A DNA stretch of 48,477 nt from assembly GCA_002347025.1 (NCBI GenBank), contig DEAE01000014.1, positions 91,721 to 140,197 of the forward strand. Direction: 5' to 3'. Source of the DNA: Acidobacteria bacterium UBA2990. Its GTDB lineage: Bacteria > Acidobacteriota > Vicinamibacteria > Vicinamibacterales > UBA8438. This document shows, piece after piece, positions 24,454 through 32,354 of this stretch; within the stretch, counting starts at the first letter, position 1, and each line of letters starts with the position of its first letter. The notes below the pieces were generated by a model that was not told the origin of the DNA, searched no databases, and saw only the letters and a program-made list of their open reading frames with translations. The translations under genes were made by a program, and so were the position numbers.

Positions 24454-26496
24454 CTAGTGGAGTTCGGTCTTGGTCCGTATGCTCTTGCGATTTGGTCGGT
24501 AGCCGGACCCTGATTCGTTGCGAGACTGCTTCTTTCCGAGTGGATTGCTACCGCTTTTGCTGGGGGAGTGAACATAATCCACGGGGGATTGTGCATTCGC
24601 TGTTTCTCGTCGACGATTGATCGCCTCCCTCGGCGGATGGGCTGGAATTAGTGCAGTGGGGCCATTGCCGATGAGGTGTCTTCGACCGGTTTTGAGCAGA
24701 GCTGCCCGTACCTCAAAATAATTGTCAGGTTTGAAAAATTGCATCAGTGCGCGTTGGAGCTTTCGATCCCGGAGGTGTTTTGCCACGAACACGCTCTTTT
24801 TGGTGAAGGGATCGATACCCGTGTAGTACATCGCGGTTGCAATATCAAACGGTGCGGGAATGAAATCTTGAACTTGGTCCGGACGGTAGCCAGTACGCTT
24901 AAGAAATACCGCAAGGTCAACCATTGCATTGAGGTCACTTCCAGGGTGGCTAGCAATGAAATAGGGAACGATGTGTTGTTTTTTATTGGCTTTCTTAGAC
25001 TCACGTCTGAAGGTGGCCGAGAATTTTTCAAAATCGTCTCCTGAGGGTTTTCGCATTCGTGACAAGACCTCTGTGTCGGTGTGTTCTGGTGCTACTTTCA
25101 AGTGGCCGCCCACATGATGGTGGGTGAGTTCGCTTATATACCGTGGGGATCGTTGGGCGAGGTCCATGCGGAGTCCGCTGGCTACCAAGACCTTTTTAAT
25201 ACCAGGAGTGTTTCGAGCCTCTCTCATGACCTCGATGAGTTGGGTATGGTCTGTCCCGAGTAATTTGCAGATTGCTGGGTGCACGCAAGACTGTCGTCGA
25301 CACACCGCTTCGACTTCCGGTTTGGTGCACTTCATCTGATACATGTTGGCTGTTGGACCGCCGATGTCGCTGATGGTTCCTTTGAATTCTGAATCACGCC
25401 CAAGGGCACGGATTTCACTCAGAACTGACTGATGGCTTCTGGATTGAATAATTCGTCCTTGATGTGTGGTGATCGAGCAGAACGTGCATCCTCCGAAGCA
25501 GCCACGCATGATCGTCACTGAATCCTTGATCATGTCGAAGGCTGGGATTGATGCTTTATATGAAGGGTGTGGTCGTTTGGTGTATGGCAGGCCATAGACA
25601 GTGTCCATCGATTTCTGTGAGATAGGCAGGGCTGGCTTGTTACAGACGACGACGCGGCGGTCATGGGCCTGGGCTAGACTTTTGGCATTGTAAGGGTTGG
25701 TCTCGTTGTGAATCATTTTTGTCGCCTCGGCGAAGGCGACTTTATGCTCTTTAACTTCTTCGTATGAAGGTAGTGTCAATATGTTGTCAGGGGGTGTTTC
25801 GTTTGCCCCTAGGGCATAGGCCACACCACGCATATCTCGCAGGTCGCGAACGCTCTCTCCCGCGTCAAGCCTTCGCGCGATCTCCACGATGCCCTCTTCG
25901 CCCATGCCAAAGACCAGTAGGTCCGCCTTGCAATCGAGCAAGATGGAGCGCCGAACTGTGTCGCTCCAGTAGTCGTAGTGTGCCAACCGGCGTAGAGATG
26001 CTTCGACTCCACCAGCAATCACAGGTACACCCTTGAATGCTTCTCGAGCTCGTTGACAGTAGGAGAGGGTTGCACGGTCTGGGCGAAGTCCGATTTGGCC
26101 TCCTGGTGAGTAGGCGTCGTCGTTCCGCGTCTTTCGATTGGCGGTGTAATGGTTGATCATCGAGTCCATGTTGCCGGCGCTGATAGCGTAGAACAAACGA
26201 GGCTTTCCGAATCGTTTCCAGTCAGCGGCAGAATGCCAATCTGGCTGAGCGACAATACCAACCCGGTAGCCTGCCGCTTCAAGTACGCGACTGAGGATAG
26301 CCATAGCAAAGCTGGGGTGATCGATATAGGCATCACCTGTCACGAACACCACATCAACCTCCTCCCAACCGCGGTCGAGCATTTCCTCGGTGGTCATGGG
26401 GAGTGGTGCTGTTGTGTCTAGTGAACGTGGTTGGCGGAGACTGGCGAGCAAGTCTCCAGTTGCTCCTGGATGATCCGTGCTTTGCCGGTTAGACAT
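24454..26496 (-). CDS. YgiQ family radical SAM protein
   Basis: Cytoplasmic radical SAM protein of the UPF0313/YgiQ family, of unknown reaction. The iron-sulfur motif is RGCFGGCTFCS (CxxxCxxC). Other family landmarks are PLPMTTEEMLDRGW, VTGDAYIDHPSFA near the N-terminus, IAGGVEASLRRLAHYDYWSD, SDIGGPTANMYQMKC and FVAKHLRDRKLQRALMQFF. The C-terminus is basic and low-complexity. I chose ATG at 26496, with AAGGTG upstream, because PLPMTTEEM then sits near the N-terminus as in relatives. The frame stays open to an ATG at 26565, preceded by a TTG. Confidence 0.93.
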   Translation of the reverse strand: MSNRQSTDHPGATGDLLASLRQPRSLDTTAPLPMTTEEMLDRGWEEVDVVFVTGDAYIDHPSFAMAILSRVLEAAGYRVGIVAQPDWHSAADWKRFGKPRLFYAISAGNMDSMINHYTANRKTRNDDAYSPGGQIGLRPDRATLSYCQRAREAFKGVPVIAGGVEASLRRLAHYDYWSDTVRRSILLDCKADLLVFGMGEEGIVEIARRLDAGESVRDLRDMRGVAYALGANETPPDNILTLPSYEEVKEHKVAFAEATKMIHNETNPYNAKSLAQAHDRRVVVCNKPALPISQKSMDTVYGLPYTKRPHPSYKASIPAFDMIKDSVTIMRGCFGGCTFCSITTHQGRIIQSRSHQSVLSEIRALGRDSEFKGTISDIGGPTANMYQMKCTKPEVEAVCRRQSCVHPAICKLLGTDHTQLIEVMREARNTPGIKKVLVASGLRMDLAQRSPRYISELTHHHVGGHLKVAPEHTDTEVLSRMRKPSGDDFEKFSATFRRESKKANKKQHIVPYFIASHPGSDLNAMVDLAVFLKRTGYRPDQVQDFIPAPFDIATAMYYTGIDPFTKKSVFVAKHLRDRKLQRALMQFFKPDNYFEVRAALLKTGRRHLIGNGPTALIPAHPPREAINRRRETANAQSPVDYVHSPSKSGSNPLGKKQSRNESGSGYRPNRKSIRTKTELH

Positions 26497-26887
26497 AAAT
26501 AGGGCACCTTGAGTTGTCGGACGACAATACGGGATTCTATCTTCAACTAACGAGAAAGAGTTCATCAACTGGGTTGGAATGCCTGTTAGTTAGGTGTTCT
26601 CCAATGCTCAGCACATGCGGTTTGAAGCATTTATTGGCAAAAGCACACAATCTGTGATCCCGGTCTCGATCTCTTATGGCAGGCGTATCTAACGGATGGG
26701 CTCCAGCGTGATTTTCGTTAGCCTCGTCCTGCTGCATCCCAATAAACAGGTCAATTCTTTACTTGGTACCGATGGTAGTGGCAGTTAGGGTGCAATGTGA
26801 CACCTGACTACCAATTGCAGGTAACGTCATGGAGTAGCTGGGCTTAACGATCGCAGCCTAATTCGAGGTTGCGGACTGTGTACGTTC
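26497..26887. other. Intergenic region without a recognisable gene
   Basis: About 390 bases between two minus-strand genes. Short frames on both strands lack homology cues and ribosome-binding sites. The only structure I see is the hairpin at 26852-26873. The region should contain the promoter for the YgiQ-type gene, but no convincing hexamers stand out. Confidence 0.5.
26852..26873 (-). terminator. Candidate terminator hairpin after the creatininase-like gene
   Basis: CGCAGCCT (26852-26859) and AGGTTGCG (26866-26873) pair over eight positions with one mismatch and a 6-base loop. It lies 15 bases beyond the stop of the minus-strand gene. No T-run follows. Confidence 0.35.
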
Positions 26888-28582
26888 TTATCGACTACTC
26901 GACGTGGTCCGTTGCCTGATGATATCGGCTGTGCGTCTAGCACGGGCATCAGAGATCTGTCTGGCTAGATCGAGTGACCGCCCTAAGTCGGCAATTGAGA
27001 TGCCATCGATGACTGCCTGGCGAGTCTTAAGCCGTTCGGCCCATCTGACCGAATTCAGGTCGGTCAACATCATATTCAGGGTGATCGTTGGATTGTCATG
27101 CAGACGGTCGCTCGGGTCATCGTCGTGGGTGATATCGAGATCACGCAGCACATTTGGGGAGCCCGGCTGGGCTCGGTAGTATTCCGGGATATGAAGGACG
27201 GTTGCGGTATCGGTCCATTGAGAAGATAGCGCTTCGGCGACCTGCGCCATACCTCTCTGATTGCCGCCACTGTCGCCTATAAAGACGATGGTGGTGAACC
27301 CGTGCATTTTTAGACTTTGGGCAACGTCGGTGAGCACAGCTTCAAAGGTGTCCTGTCTAAGGCTTAACGTTCCAGGGCTACGCATGTGACCGGTCGGTGG
27401 GTCTATTTGTCCCTCAGGTACCAGTGGCAGGATAGGAGCACAGACTGCGTTTCCGAGATTCCGAGCGATAGTGTCGCAGTTCGACCGTAGTACGTAATTG
27501 TGTTTTCCTGTGACCAGCCACGGCCCATTGGGTTCGATGCCACCGGTGGGGATGATGGCGGTGGTCTGCCCTGCTTTTAATGCATCTCGGACATCCATCC
27601 ATGTCATCTCTTCCAGCCAGATGGTGCTGGCTTTGGGAAGTGGGTTTGGTGTGTCGGCGCAGTTGTAGATGTTGGCGCTGCAGGCGCCCCCCCCCTTTGA
27701 ACGAGGGTCTGGTGTCTGGGGACGGCGAGGTTGCGGGGAATCGGTTGAGGGAGTGGAGGGTGGTTCAGGTCTGGTGCTGCGGTTAGCGATTGCCAACCGG
27801 ATTGCTTGGGCCGTTTGCGTTGCGCGAAACTCGACCACTTCACGGGCGAGATTTAAGGTTCGGACACGGTCGTCAAGTGAAACACCGTTAATGTTTGCGA
27901 AACCCAATTCCCGGCGCTCGTCGTAGCGGATAGAGGCAGGATCGGCATGAAACATATTGAGCGTTATGAACGGGTCGTCATGAAGCCCGTCATCTTCAAG
28001 AACTTCGAGGCCGCGATAGGCCATATAGCGCCCAATACTCGCGTAGTCATAATACTCTTGTACGTGTGCTACAACAGGACCCTCGTTCCATTTTGCAGTG
28101 AGCCGGTCGGCTACGGCTCGCTGCCCGGCTTGGTTGCCGCCGCTGTCGCCAATAAAGATGATGTTACGGAATCCATGCATCTTGAGACTGTGGGCAACGT
28201 CAGTCAGCATGGCCTCAAAGGTGCCCTGGCGGACGCTTAGCGTGCCGGGGCTCCGCATGTGGCCGCTTGGTGGGTCGATAGTGCCTTCAGGGACGAGTTT
28301 GACTATTGGGGTGCAGAGCGCGTTGCCCAGTTCTCGTGCGATTGCATTGCAGTTAGAGCGGAGAACATAGTTGTGTTTTCCCGTCGCGAGCCAAGGCCCA
28401 TTGGGTTCGACCCCACCAGTAGGGACAATCCCAGTAGTCTTTCCCGCTGCGAGGGCATCTCGAACATCCATCCATGTCATTTCTTCCAACCAGACAGTGT
28501 CTGGGGTCGGCAATGGGTTGGGGGTGTCGGCGCAGTTGTAGATGTTGTCCCTGCAATCACCTCCCCCCATTGAGCGAGGGTC
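26888..28582 (-). repeat. Internal gene duplication encoding the two creatininase-like halves
   Basis: Codons 26-290 (about 28582-27788) and 317-589 (about 27709-26888) encode related proteins, offset by 873 bases. Protein identity is high in the LEEMTWMDVRDAL, PNGPWL, KHNYVLRSNC and GHMRSPGTLS blocks. The DNA has diverged at third positions, so the duplication is not recent. Confidence 0.85.
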
Positions 28583-28657
28583 TTGAACTCGTTGTGCTTC
28601 GGCAGCGACTGGTCCGGACACTAGCGAGACTAGGACAAATGCCAATAAGTTTTTCAT
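26888..28657 (-). CDS. Exported protein with two tandem creatininase-like domains
   Basis: 589 residues: signal peptide (1-20), creatininase-like domain 1 (~53-290), Pro/Ser/Thr-rich linker (~293-317), domain 2 (~343-580). Each domain is preceded by a Cys-containing NIYNCADTPNPLP motif, and the two halves align with a constant shift of 291 residues. Creatininase-family amidohydrolases use Glu34, His36, Asp45 and His120 as metal ligands. Here the matching positions are Glu84, Asn86, His95 and Ser172 (within GDSGGN), and identically Glu375, Asn377, His386 and Ser463. Only the Glu is kept, so metal binding and chemistry may differ. Family members normally have one domain and ~250 residues. The substrate is unknown. 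Confidence 0.88.
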   Translation of the reverse strand: MKNLLAFVLVSLVSGPVAAEAQRVQDPRSMGGGDCRDNIYNCADTPNPLPTPDTVWLEEMTWMDVRDALAAGKTTGIVPTGGVEPNGPWLATGKHNYVLRSNCNAIARELGNALCTPIVKLVPEGTIDPPSGHMRSPGTLSVRQGTFEAMLTDVAHSLKMHGFRNIIFIGDSGGNQAGQRAVADRLTAKWNEGPVVAHVQEYYDYASIGRYMAYRGLEVLEDDGLHDDPFITLNMFHADPASIRYDERRELGFANINGVSLDDRVRTLNLAREVVEFRATQTAQAIRLAIANRSTRPEPPSTPSTDSPQPRRPQTPDPRSKGGGACSANIYNCADTPNPLPKASTIWLEEMTWMDVRDALKAGQTTAIIPTGGIEPNGPWLVTGKHNYVLRSNCDTIARNLGNAVCAPILPLVPEGQIDPPTGHMRSPGTLSLRQDTFEAVLTDVAQSLKMHGFTTIVFIGDSGGNQRGMAQVAEALSSQWTDTATVLHIPEYYRAQPGSPNVLRDLDITHDDDPSDRLHDNPTITLNMMLTDLNSVRWAERLKTRQAVIDGISIADLGRSLDLARQISDARARRTADIIRQRTTSSSR

Positions 28658-28664
28658 GGTTATC

Positions 28665-28678
28665 CCCTTCCGAAAGGG
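28665..28678 (-). promoter_or_regulatory. Ribosome-binding site inside a small hairpin
   Basis: Read on the minus strand, CCCTT-TCGG-AAGGG forms a 5-bp stem with a tetraloop. It contains the GGAAGGGG Shine-Dalgarno element of the creatininase-like gene, whose ATG is at 28655-28657. The site could be masked in the folded RNA, giving translational control. Confidence 0.45.
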
Positions 28679-28746
28679 TAGTGATCGTTGTTTTACACAT
28701 TCTGCGCTTCCCTAGGTTGCCATAGGCGCCAGATGACTGAAACCGT

Positions 28747-30453
28747 TCATTCAACGATGGATCGCCAGTTACTTGCTAGGTGAGCAGCAGTGCGCCAGGC
28801 CAGGGCCTGCGCGGTCAATGTAGGGTTGCGCGCACCACTCGTGCCCATCACGGAAGCACCGAGAATGCCAAGGTTCGGCACTTCGTGTGACAAGCCGTAG
28901 CGGTTCACGACGTTAGTTTCGGCGTTATCCCCCATTCGGGTACCACCGTAGGCGTGGGTAGAGACGCCCATCTGACCACCCAGCCCGCCTCTTGTTACTT
29001 TGATAGCGCCAGCCTCCAGGTACCACCGTTCCATCTTGTCTTGCAGGAAATCTGCTACCGCCAATTCGTTCTGCTTGTATTCGGCTGTGATTCGGATCAC
29101 TGGATCACCGAGTGGATCCGTCACGATGGGGTCGAGGTCCATGTAGTTCGAATCATAGGGCAGTGTGGTCTTCTGGATATATGCACTATTGGTGCGGTCG
29201 GCGTTATCGCGGACAAATGCTTTCCACGCTGAACCCCAAGTCGGAGCCAGTCCAAAAGTGTTCATGCCAGCTGCAGCGATTGGGCGCCGGTCGGAGTAGA
29301 CCCAAAGGTTCCCTCCCCCGATGAAGTCGAGAGCACCATGGTCGAAGTTGTCGTCAGCCCAGTCATCTACCGCAACGCCTTGGGCCGGCAAACCATACCA
29401 GGCGTGAAGATCGGACGGAAACAGGGCTGTGACGCCAGCACCCTGGTGGTGGCTTAAATAGTGCCTTCCAACCTGGGCGTGGTTGTTCGACAGGCCGATG
29501 GGGTAAGCTCGTGCCTTCGACATCAGTAGTAACCGCACGTTTTCGTAGGTGTAGCTCGCCAGCAGTACGAACCGTGCTGGTTGGAAGAATTCCTCACGGC
29601 CTTGCACATAGGTGACACCGGTCACTTTGCCCTGGTTGTCTGTCTCGACCCTCCTCACATGTGCATGGGTTACGACTGTGAGACGACCGGTGGCTTCGGC
29701 CCGAGGGATAGTCGTGACCGCAGGTGAGTTCTTGGCGTCGACATGGCAGCCTCCTCGATTGCAGAAGCCATGGTACATACAACCAGAACGTCCCTGGTAA
29801 GGTCTCGAGTTGATAGCGGCTGGTCCAGGAAAAGGCTGCCAACCCAATGACCTGGCTGAACTGGCCATGCGATACAGGAAGCCGGTCCAACGGAGTGCTG
29901 GCATCGGATATTCTCTGGCACGCGCCCCTTCAAAGGGGTTGCCGCGGGGGTCTGGGCGGCCATTGACATTGCCAGCTTGTCCAGAAACGCCGATTTCATG
30001 TTCAACCCGGTCGTAGTAGGGTTCAAGTTCCTCATAACCGAAAGGCCAATCTTCAACGGTCGAACCTTCAGGAATGCGCGATGAACCATAACGTTCGGTG
30101 GTCGCGGAAACGACTCTGAAATCCCACGGGTTGAGGCGCCAGCTTTGTGCCCAATAGTGGAGGGTCGTACCGCCCACTGCATTCATCATAGGGTGTCCGT
30201 TCCCTTGGACCGCAGTGTCAGACCGGCTACGTCGCAGGGTCGGGACTTCTTGGGCGCACTTCTGCACTGAGAAGGGCCAGCCTCGCATGTTGTTTCGCAA
30301 CTCGTCGGGAGCAAAATCTCGCCGGGTCAGTCGGCCGCCTGCTTCAAGTCCAACGACATCGAGTCCGGCATCGGCGAGTGGCAGAGCGGCAACACCACCT
30401 GCTGCACCTAGGCCCACGATTACGACGTCAGTGCCGGGTAGTCTAGTCGCCAT
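28747..30453 (-). CDS. GMC-family FAD oxidoreductase, pair 1
   Basis: 568-residue catalytic flavoprotein of the GMC superfamily, in the gluconate/fructose/glucose dehydrogenase alpha-subunit group. The FAD Rossmann motif is VGLGAAGG (14-19 GxGxxG). The C-terminal active-site region has STHAYGGTRMG and ARNPTLTAQALAWRTA, giving the usual His and Asn. A Cys cluster at 225, 231 and 236 (GCMYHGFCNRGGC) sits where the glucose dehydrogenase alpha subunit has its iron-sulfur ligands. It likely oxidises a sugar or alcohol in the periplasm, carried out by its Tat-exported small partner. The start overlaps the partner's end by 11 bases. No cytochrome subunit is adjacent. Confidence 0.92.
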   Translation of the reverse strand: MATRLPGTDVVIVGLGAAGGVAALPLADAGLDVVGLEAGGRLTRRDFAPDELRNNMRGWPFSVQKCAQEVPTLRRSRSDTAVQGNGHPMMNAVGGTTLHYWAQSWRLNPWDFRVVSATTERYGSSRIPEGSTVEDWPFGYEELEPYYDRVEHEIGVSGQAGNVNGRPDPRGNPFEGARAREYPMPALRWTGFLYRMASSARSLGWQPFPGPAAINSRPYQGRSGCMYHGFCNRGGCHVDAKNSPAVTTIPRAEATGRLTVVTHAHVRRVETDNQGKVTGVTYVQGREEFFQPARFVLLASYTYENVRLLLMSKARAYPIGLSNNHAQVGRHYLSHHQGAGVTALFPSDLHAWYGLPAQGVAVDDWADDNFDHGALDFIGGGNLWVYSDRRPIAAAGMNTFGLAPTWGSAWKAFVRDNADRTNSAYIQKTTLPYDSNYMDLDPIVTDPLGDPVIRITAEYKQNELAVADFLQDKMERWYLEAGAIKVTRGGLGGQMGVSTHAYGGTRMGDNAETNVVNRYGLSHEVPNLGILGASVMGTSGARNPTLTAQALAWRTAAHLASNWRSIVE

Positions 30454-31186
30454 GGTATGTCCCCTTGGTGGCCGTGCGCACTACAGCCTTTTCAAAATAC
30501 TCCGAATCGTAGGCAGACCTGTGATTCGGGCTCAGTTCACCTGCCTCGAGCTGTGTCTGAAGCCTCGGCCACACGGAGGTCCGCACTCCTGGATACCTGA
30601 TCAAGTCCCACCCGACGAAGTTCTGATTGCCGCCGTAGAAGGGATCGCCGAAGGTTCCTTGGAGAACATGGCTGCGTAGCATGGAGAAAAAGGAGGAAGA
30701 GCTTCCAGTGAAACCGGTACTTGCACCCGTAGCTGCACCGGTTTCGACATCGATGAGAACTGATACTTGATCGATATGTGAGAGTTCGAGAAACGGGGCA
30801 TCGCGTGATGAACGACAGTAGCGATCGAATGCGGCAAGACCAGAGTGGTAAGCGTCCCGAGACTCACTGAGTGCGCCGCCTAAAGCACGGTCGATGTAGG
30901 TCACAGCACCAGCTGCAACAGCGCCTGGGCCTAGGTCATCCTCTGGAATCAGCTGGTCTGCAATCGCTTCAAGCAATTCCGCCTCGTCGGCGGTCAACTG
31001 CTCAAAGATATATCGAGGCTGTTTGTTGTCCGATGTCTGCTCGCCAGTAGGGGTTAGTTGGGATTCGTGGGACGATGCTGTAGCGGCTGGAGACCCTTTC
31101 GCACCGACTGCAGCGGCTGCACCCACAGCGCCTGCACTGCGTAGCAAGCTACGGCGAGATATAAGTTGTGGCTTCGTGTCAGCCAT
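30443..31186 (-). CDS. Gluconate 2-dehydrogenase subunit 3 family protein, pair 1
   Basis: Small (gamma) subunit expected to bind and export the neighbouring GMC flavoprotein. The N-terminus ISRRSLLRSAGAVGAAAAVGA is a Tat signal with a clear twin-arginine. Family features are LTADEAELLEAIADQLIPEDDLGPGAVAAGAVTYID and, further on, GTFGDPFYGGNQNFVGWDLIRYPG. The length (247 aa) fits. The ATG at 31186 has AAGGAG upstream. In this pair the small subunit is encoded first, the reverse of pair 2 at 32355-34681. Confidence 0.9.
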   Translation of the reverse strand: MADTKPQLISRRSLLRSAGAVGAAAAVGAKGSPAATASSHESQLTPTGEQTSDNKQPRYIFEQLTADEAELLEAIADQLIPEDDLGPGAVAAGAVTYIDRALGGALSESRDAYHSGLAAFDRYCRSSRDAPFLELSHIDQVSVLIDVETGAATGASTGFTGSSSSFFSMLRSHVLQGTFGDPFYGGNQNFVGWDLIRYPGVRTSVWPRLQTQLEAGELSPNHRSAYDSEYFEKAVVRTATKGTYHGD

Positions 31187-31291
31187 AGATAGACTCCTTG
31201 TCCCAACCTTGGTTTTTGTTCACTGCTCTAGTCCTAGTGGGGAAACAGCTTGGCCCAGTCAGACTAGTGCAAAGTTTTGTACGACCAGTTC

Positions 31292-31876
31292 CTAAAACCG
31301 TTCGTAGATAGGTACTATGTCGCCACGCCCGATTACATGTCCATCGATCGCTTCGAGTAATTCCTCTCTAGTTAAGCCCGGTGTCAGACCCAGGGTTTTG
31401 TCGAGTGCGTAGACGGTGAAGTGATACAGATGTGGGGTGCCGGCTGGTGGGGCCGGGCCACGGTAATAGGGTCGATTCCATCCATTCAAGCCTTGGGTGG
31501 CACCCACTAAATCCGTTGGCATTGGTGTGTTCGGAAGTATCGGTAAGCCGGTCGGTAGTCCTGTGGCTGTTGCTGGGATTCCGTAGACTAGCCAGTGTGT
31601 CCATGGTGGTGGCGATCCTGCCCCGAAATCGGCACAGACGACAGCAAGCTCTTTAGTGCCGGTTGGTAAGTTGCTCCAGGTGAGCGGTGGGGAGAGGTTG
31701 TGACCGTCAGGCGTGTAGTCTCGCGGCATCACCCTGCCAGAGGACATCGTTGGACTATCCACATTAATTTCGTGGATCAAGTTCTGTCCACTTAAGGGGT
31801 GGATCAATAGGCTGAACAGCAAGGGCGAGGCGACCGTGTAGGCCCAGGGTGTCGGTTGCATCATGTGATGTCTCAT
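31292..31876 (-). CDS. YbhB/YbcL-type PEBP (Raf kinase inhibitor-like) exported protein
   Basis: Phosphatidylethanolamine-binding-protein fold. Motifs: YTPDGHNLSPPLTWSNLPTGTKELAVVC, WTHWLVYGIP, GWNRPYYRGPAPPAGTPHLYHFTVYALD. Bacterial YbhB-like proteins have no settled function; ligand or protease-inhibitor roles have been suggested. The frame stays open to an ATG at 31987, but the earlier stretch looks non-coding. I used ATG 31876, which places the hydrophobic signal (AYTVASPLLFSLLIHPLSGQ) near the N-terminus; ATG 31864 is also possible. It sits between the two divergent GMC/subunit-3 pairs, separated from the minus-strand pair by ~105 bases. Confidence 0.88.
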   Translation of the reverse strand: MRHHMMQPTPWAYTVASPLLFSLLIHPLSGQNLIHEINVDSPTMSSGRVMPRDYTPDGHNLSPPLTWSNLPTGTKELAVVCADFGAGSPPPWTHWLVYGIPATATGLPTGLPILPNTPMPTDLVGATQGLNGWNRPYYRGPAPPAGTPHLYHFTVYALDKTLGLTPGLTREELLEAIDGHVIGRGDIVPIYERF

Positions 31877-32354
31877 CTGATGGACGGAGTCGCGGTAAAA
31901 CGCATCCTTATCTTCCTTCAAAGCCTTGGCTGTGTCGTGTATGGTGCATCTTACCCGGATAGGCTGGATCTTGCTGGCATAACACAATTTTCGTAAGACC
32001 GCTTTCGAAGGTCGCCTTGAAAGCTGAGGAGCTAGCGAGGCTGTTGGGATGCGGGCAGCTTCACTCTACAGCTGTCCGAGGCTGTTTTGTAAACAGATTC
32101 TGATTTTGATGCAGTTGTTCAAATTTTCCGATGAAGAATGGGTTTCAGTCAGGCCTGCTTGGTGTTTGTTTGTCGGCACGGTAGATGTTAAGAAGGCACT
32201 AGTGGCTTCCATAGGCCTTCGATATCAGGGAGTCATGCTGCCGTTGGTGCAATGCATTATCCCAGGAGGAAAAAACTCCTTGTTGCGGAAAACATATGGC
32301 TAGTCTCCAACGGATGCTTGCTAGAGTGGTACGACAACAGATGGAGAGACCGCA
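31877..32354. other. Divergent intergenic region upstream of PEBP and GMC pair 2
   Basis: About 480 bases that should hold divergent promoters for the PEBP gene and the second GMC gene. An 84-codon frame at 32049-32303 has no ribosome-binding site and no family resemblance. AGGAG (32264-32268) and CTCCT (32276-32280) form a 5-bp stem with an A-rich loop. No convincing -35/-10 pair was identified. Confidence 0.45.

Noticed and set aside
26543..26737. 64-codon minus-strand frame upstream of the YgiQ-type gene
   Set aside because: Overlaps the start region of that gene in another frame and has no family resemblance.
32049..32303. 84-codon plus-strand frame in the divergent intergenic region
   Set aside because: No ribosome-binding site, no recognisable motif, and it lies where promoters are expected.
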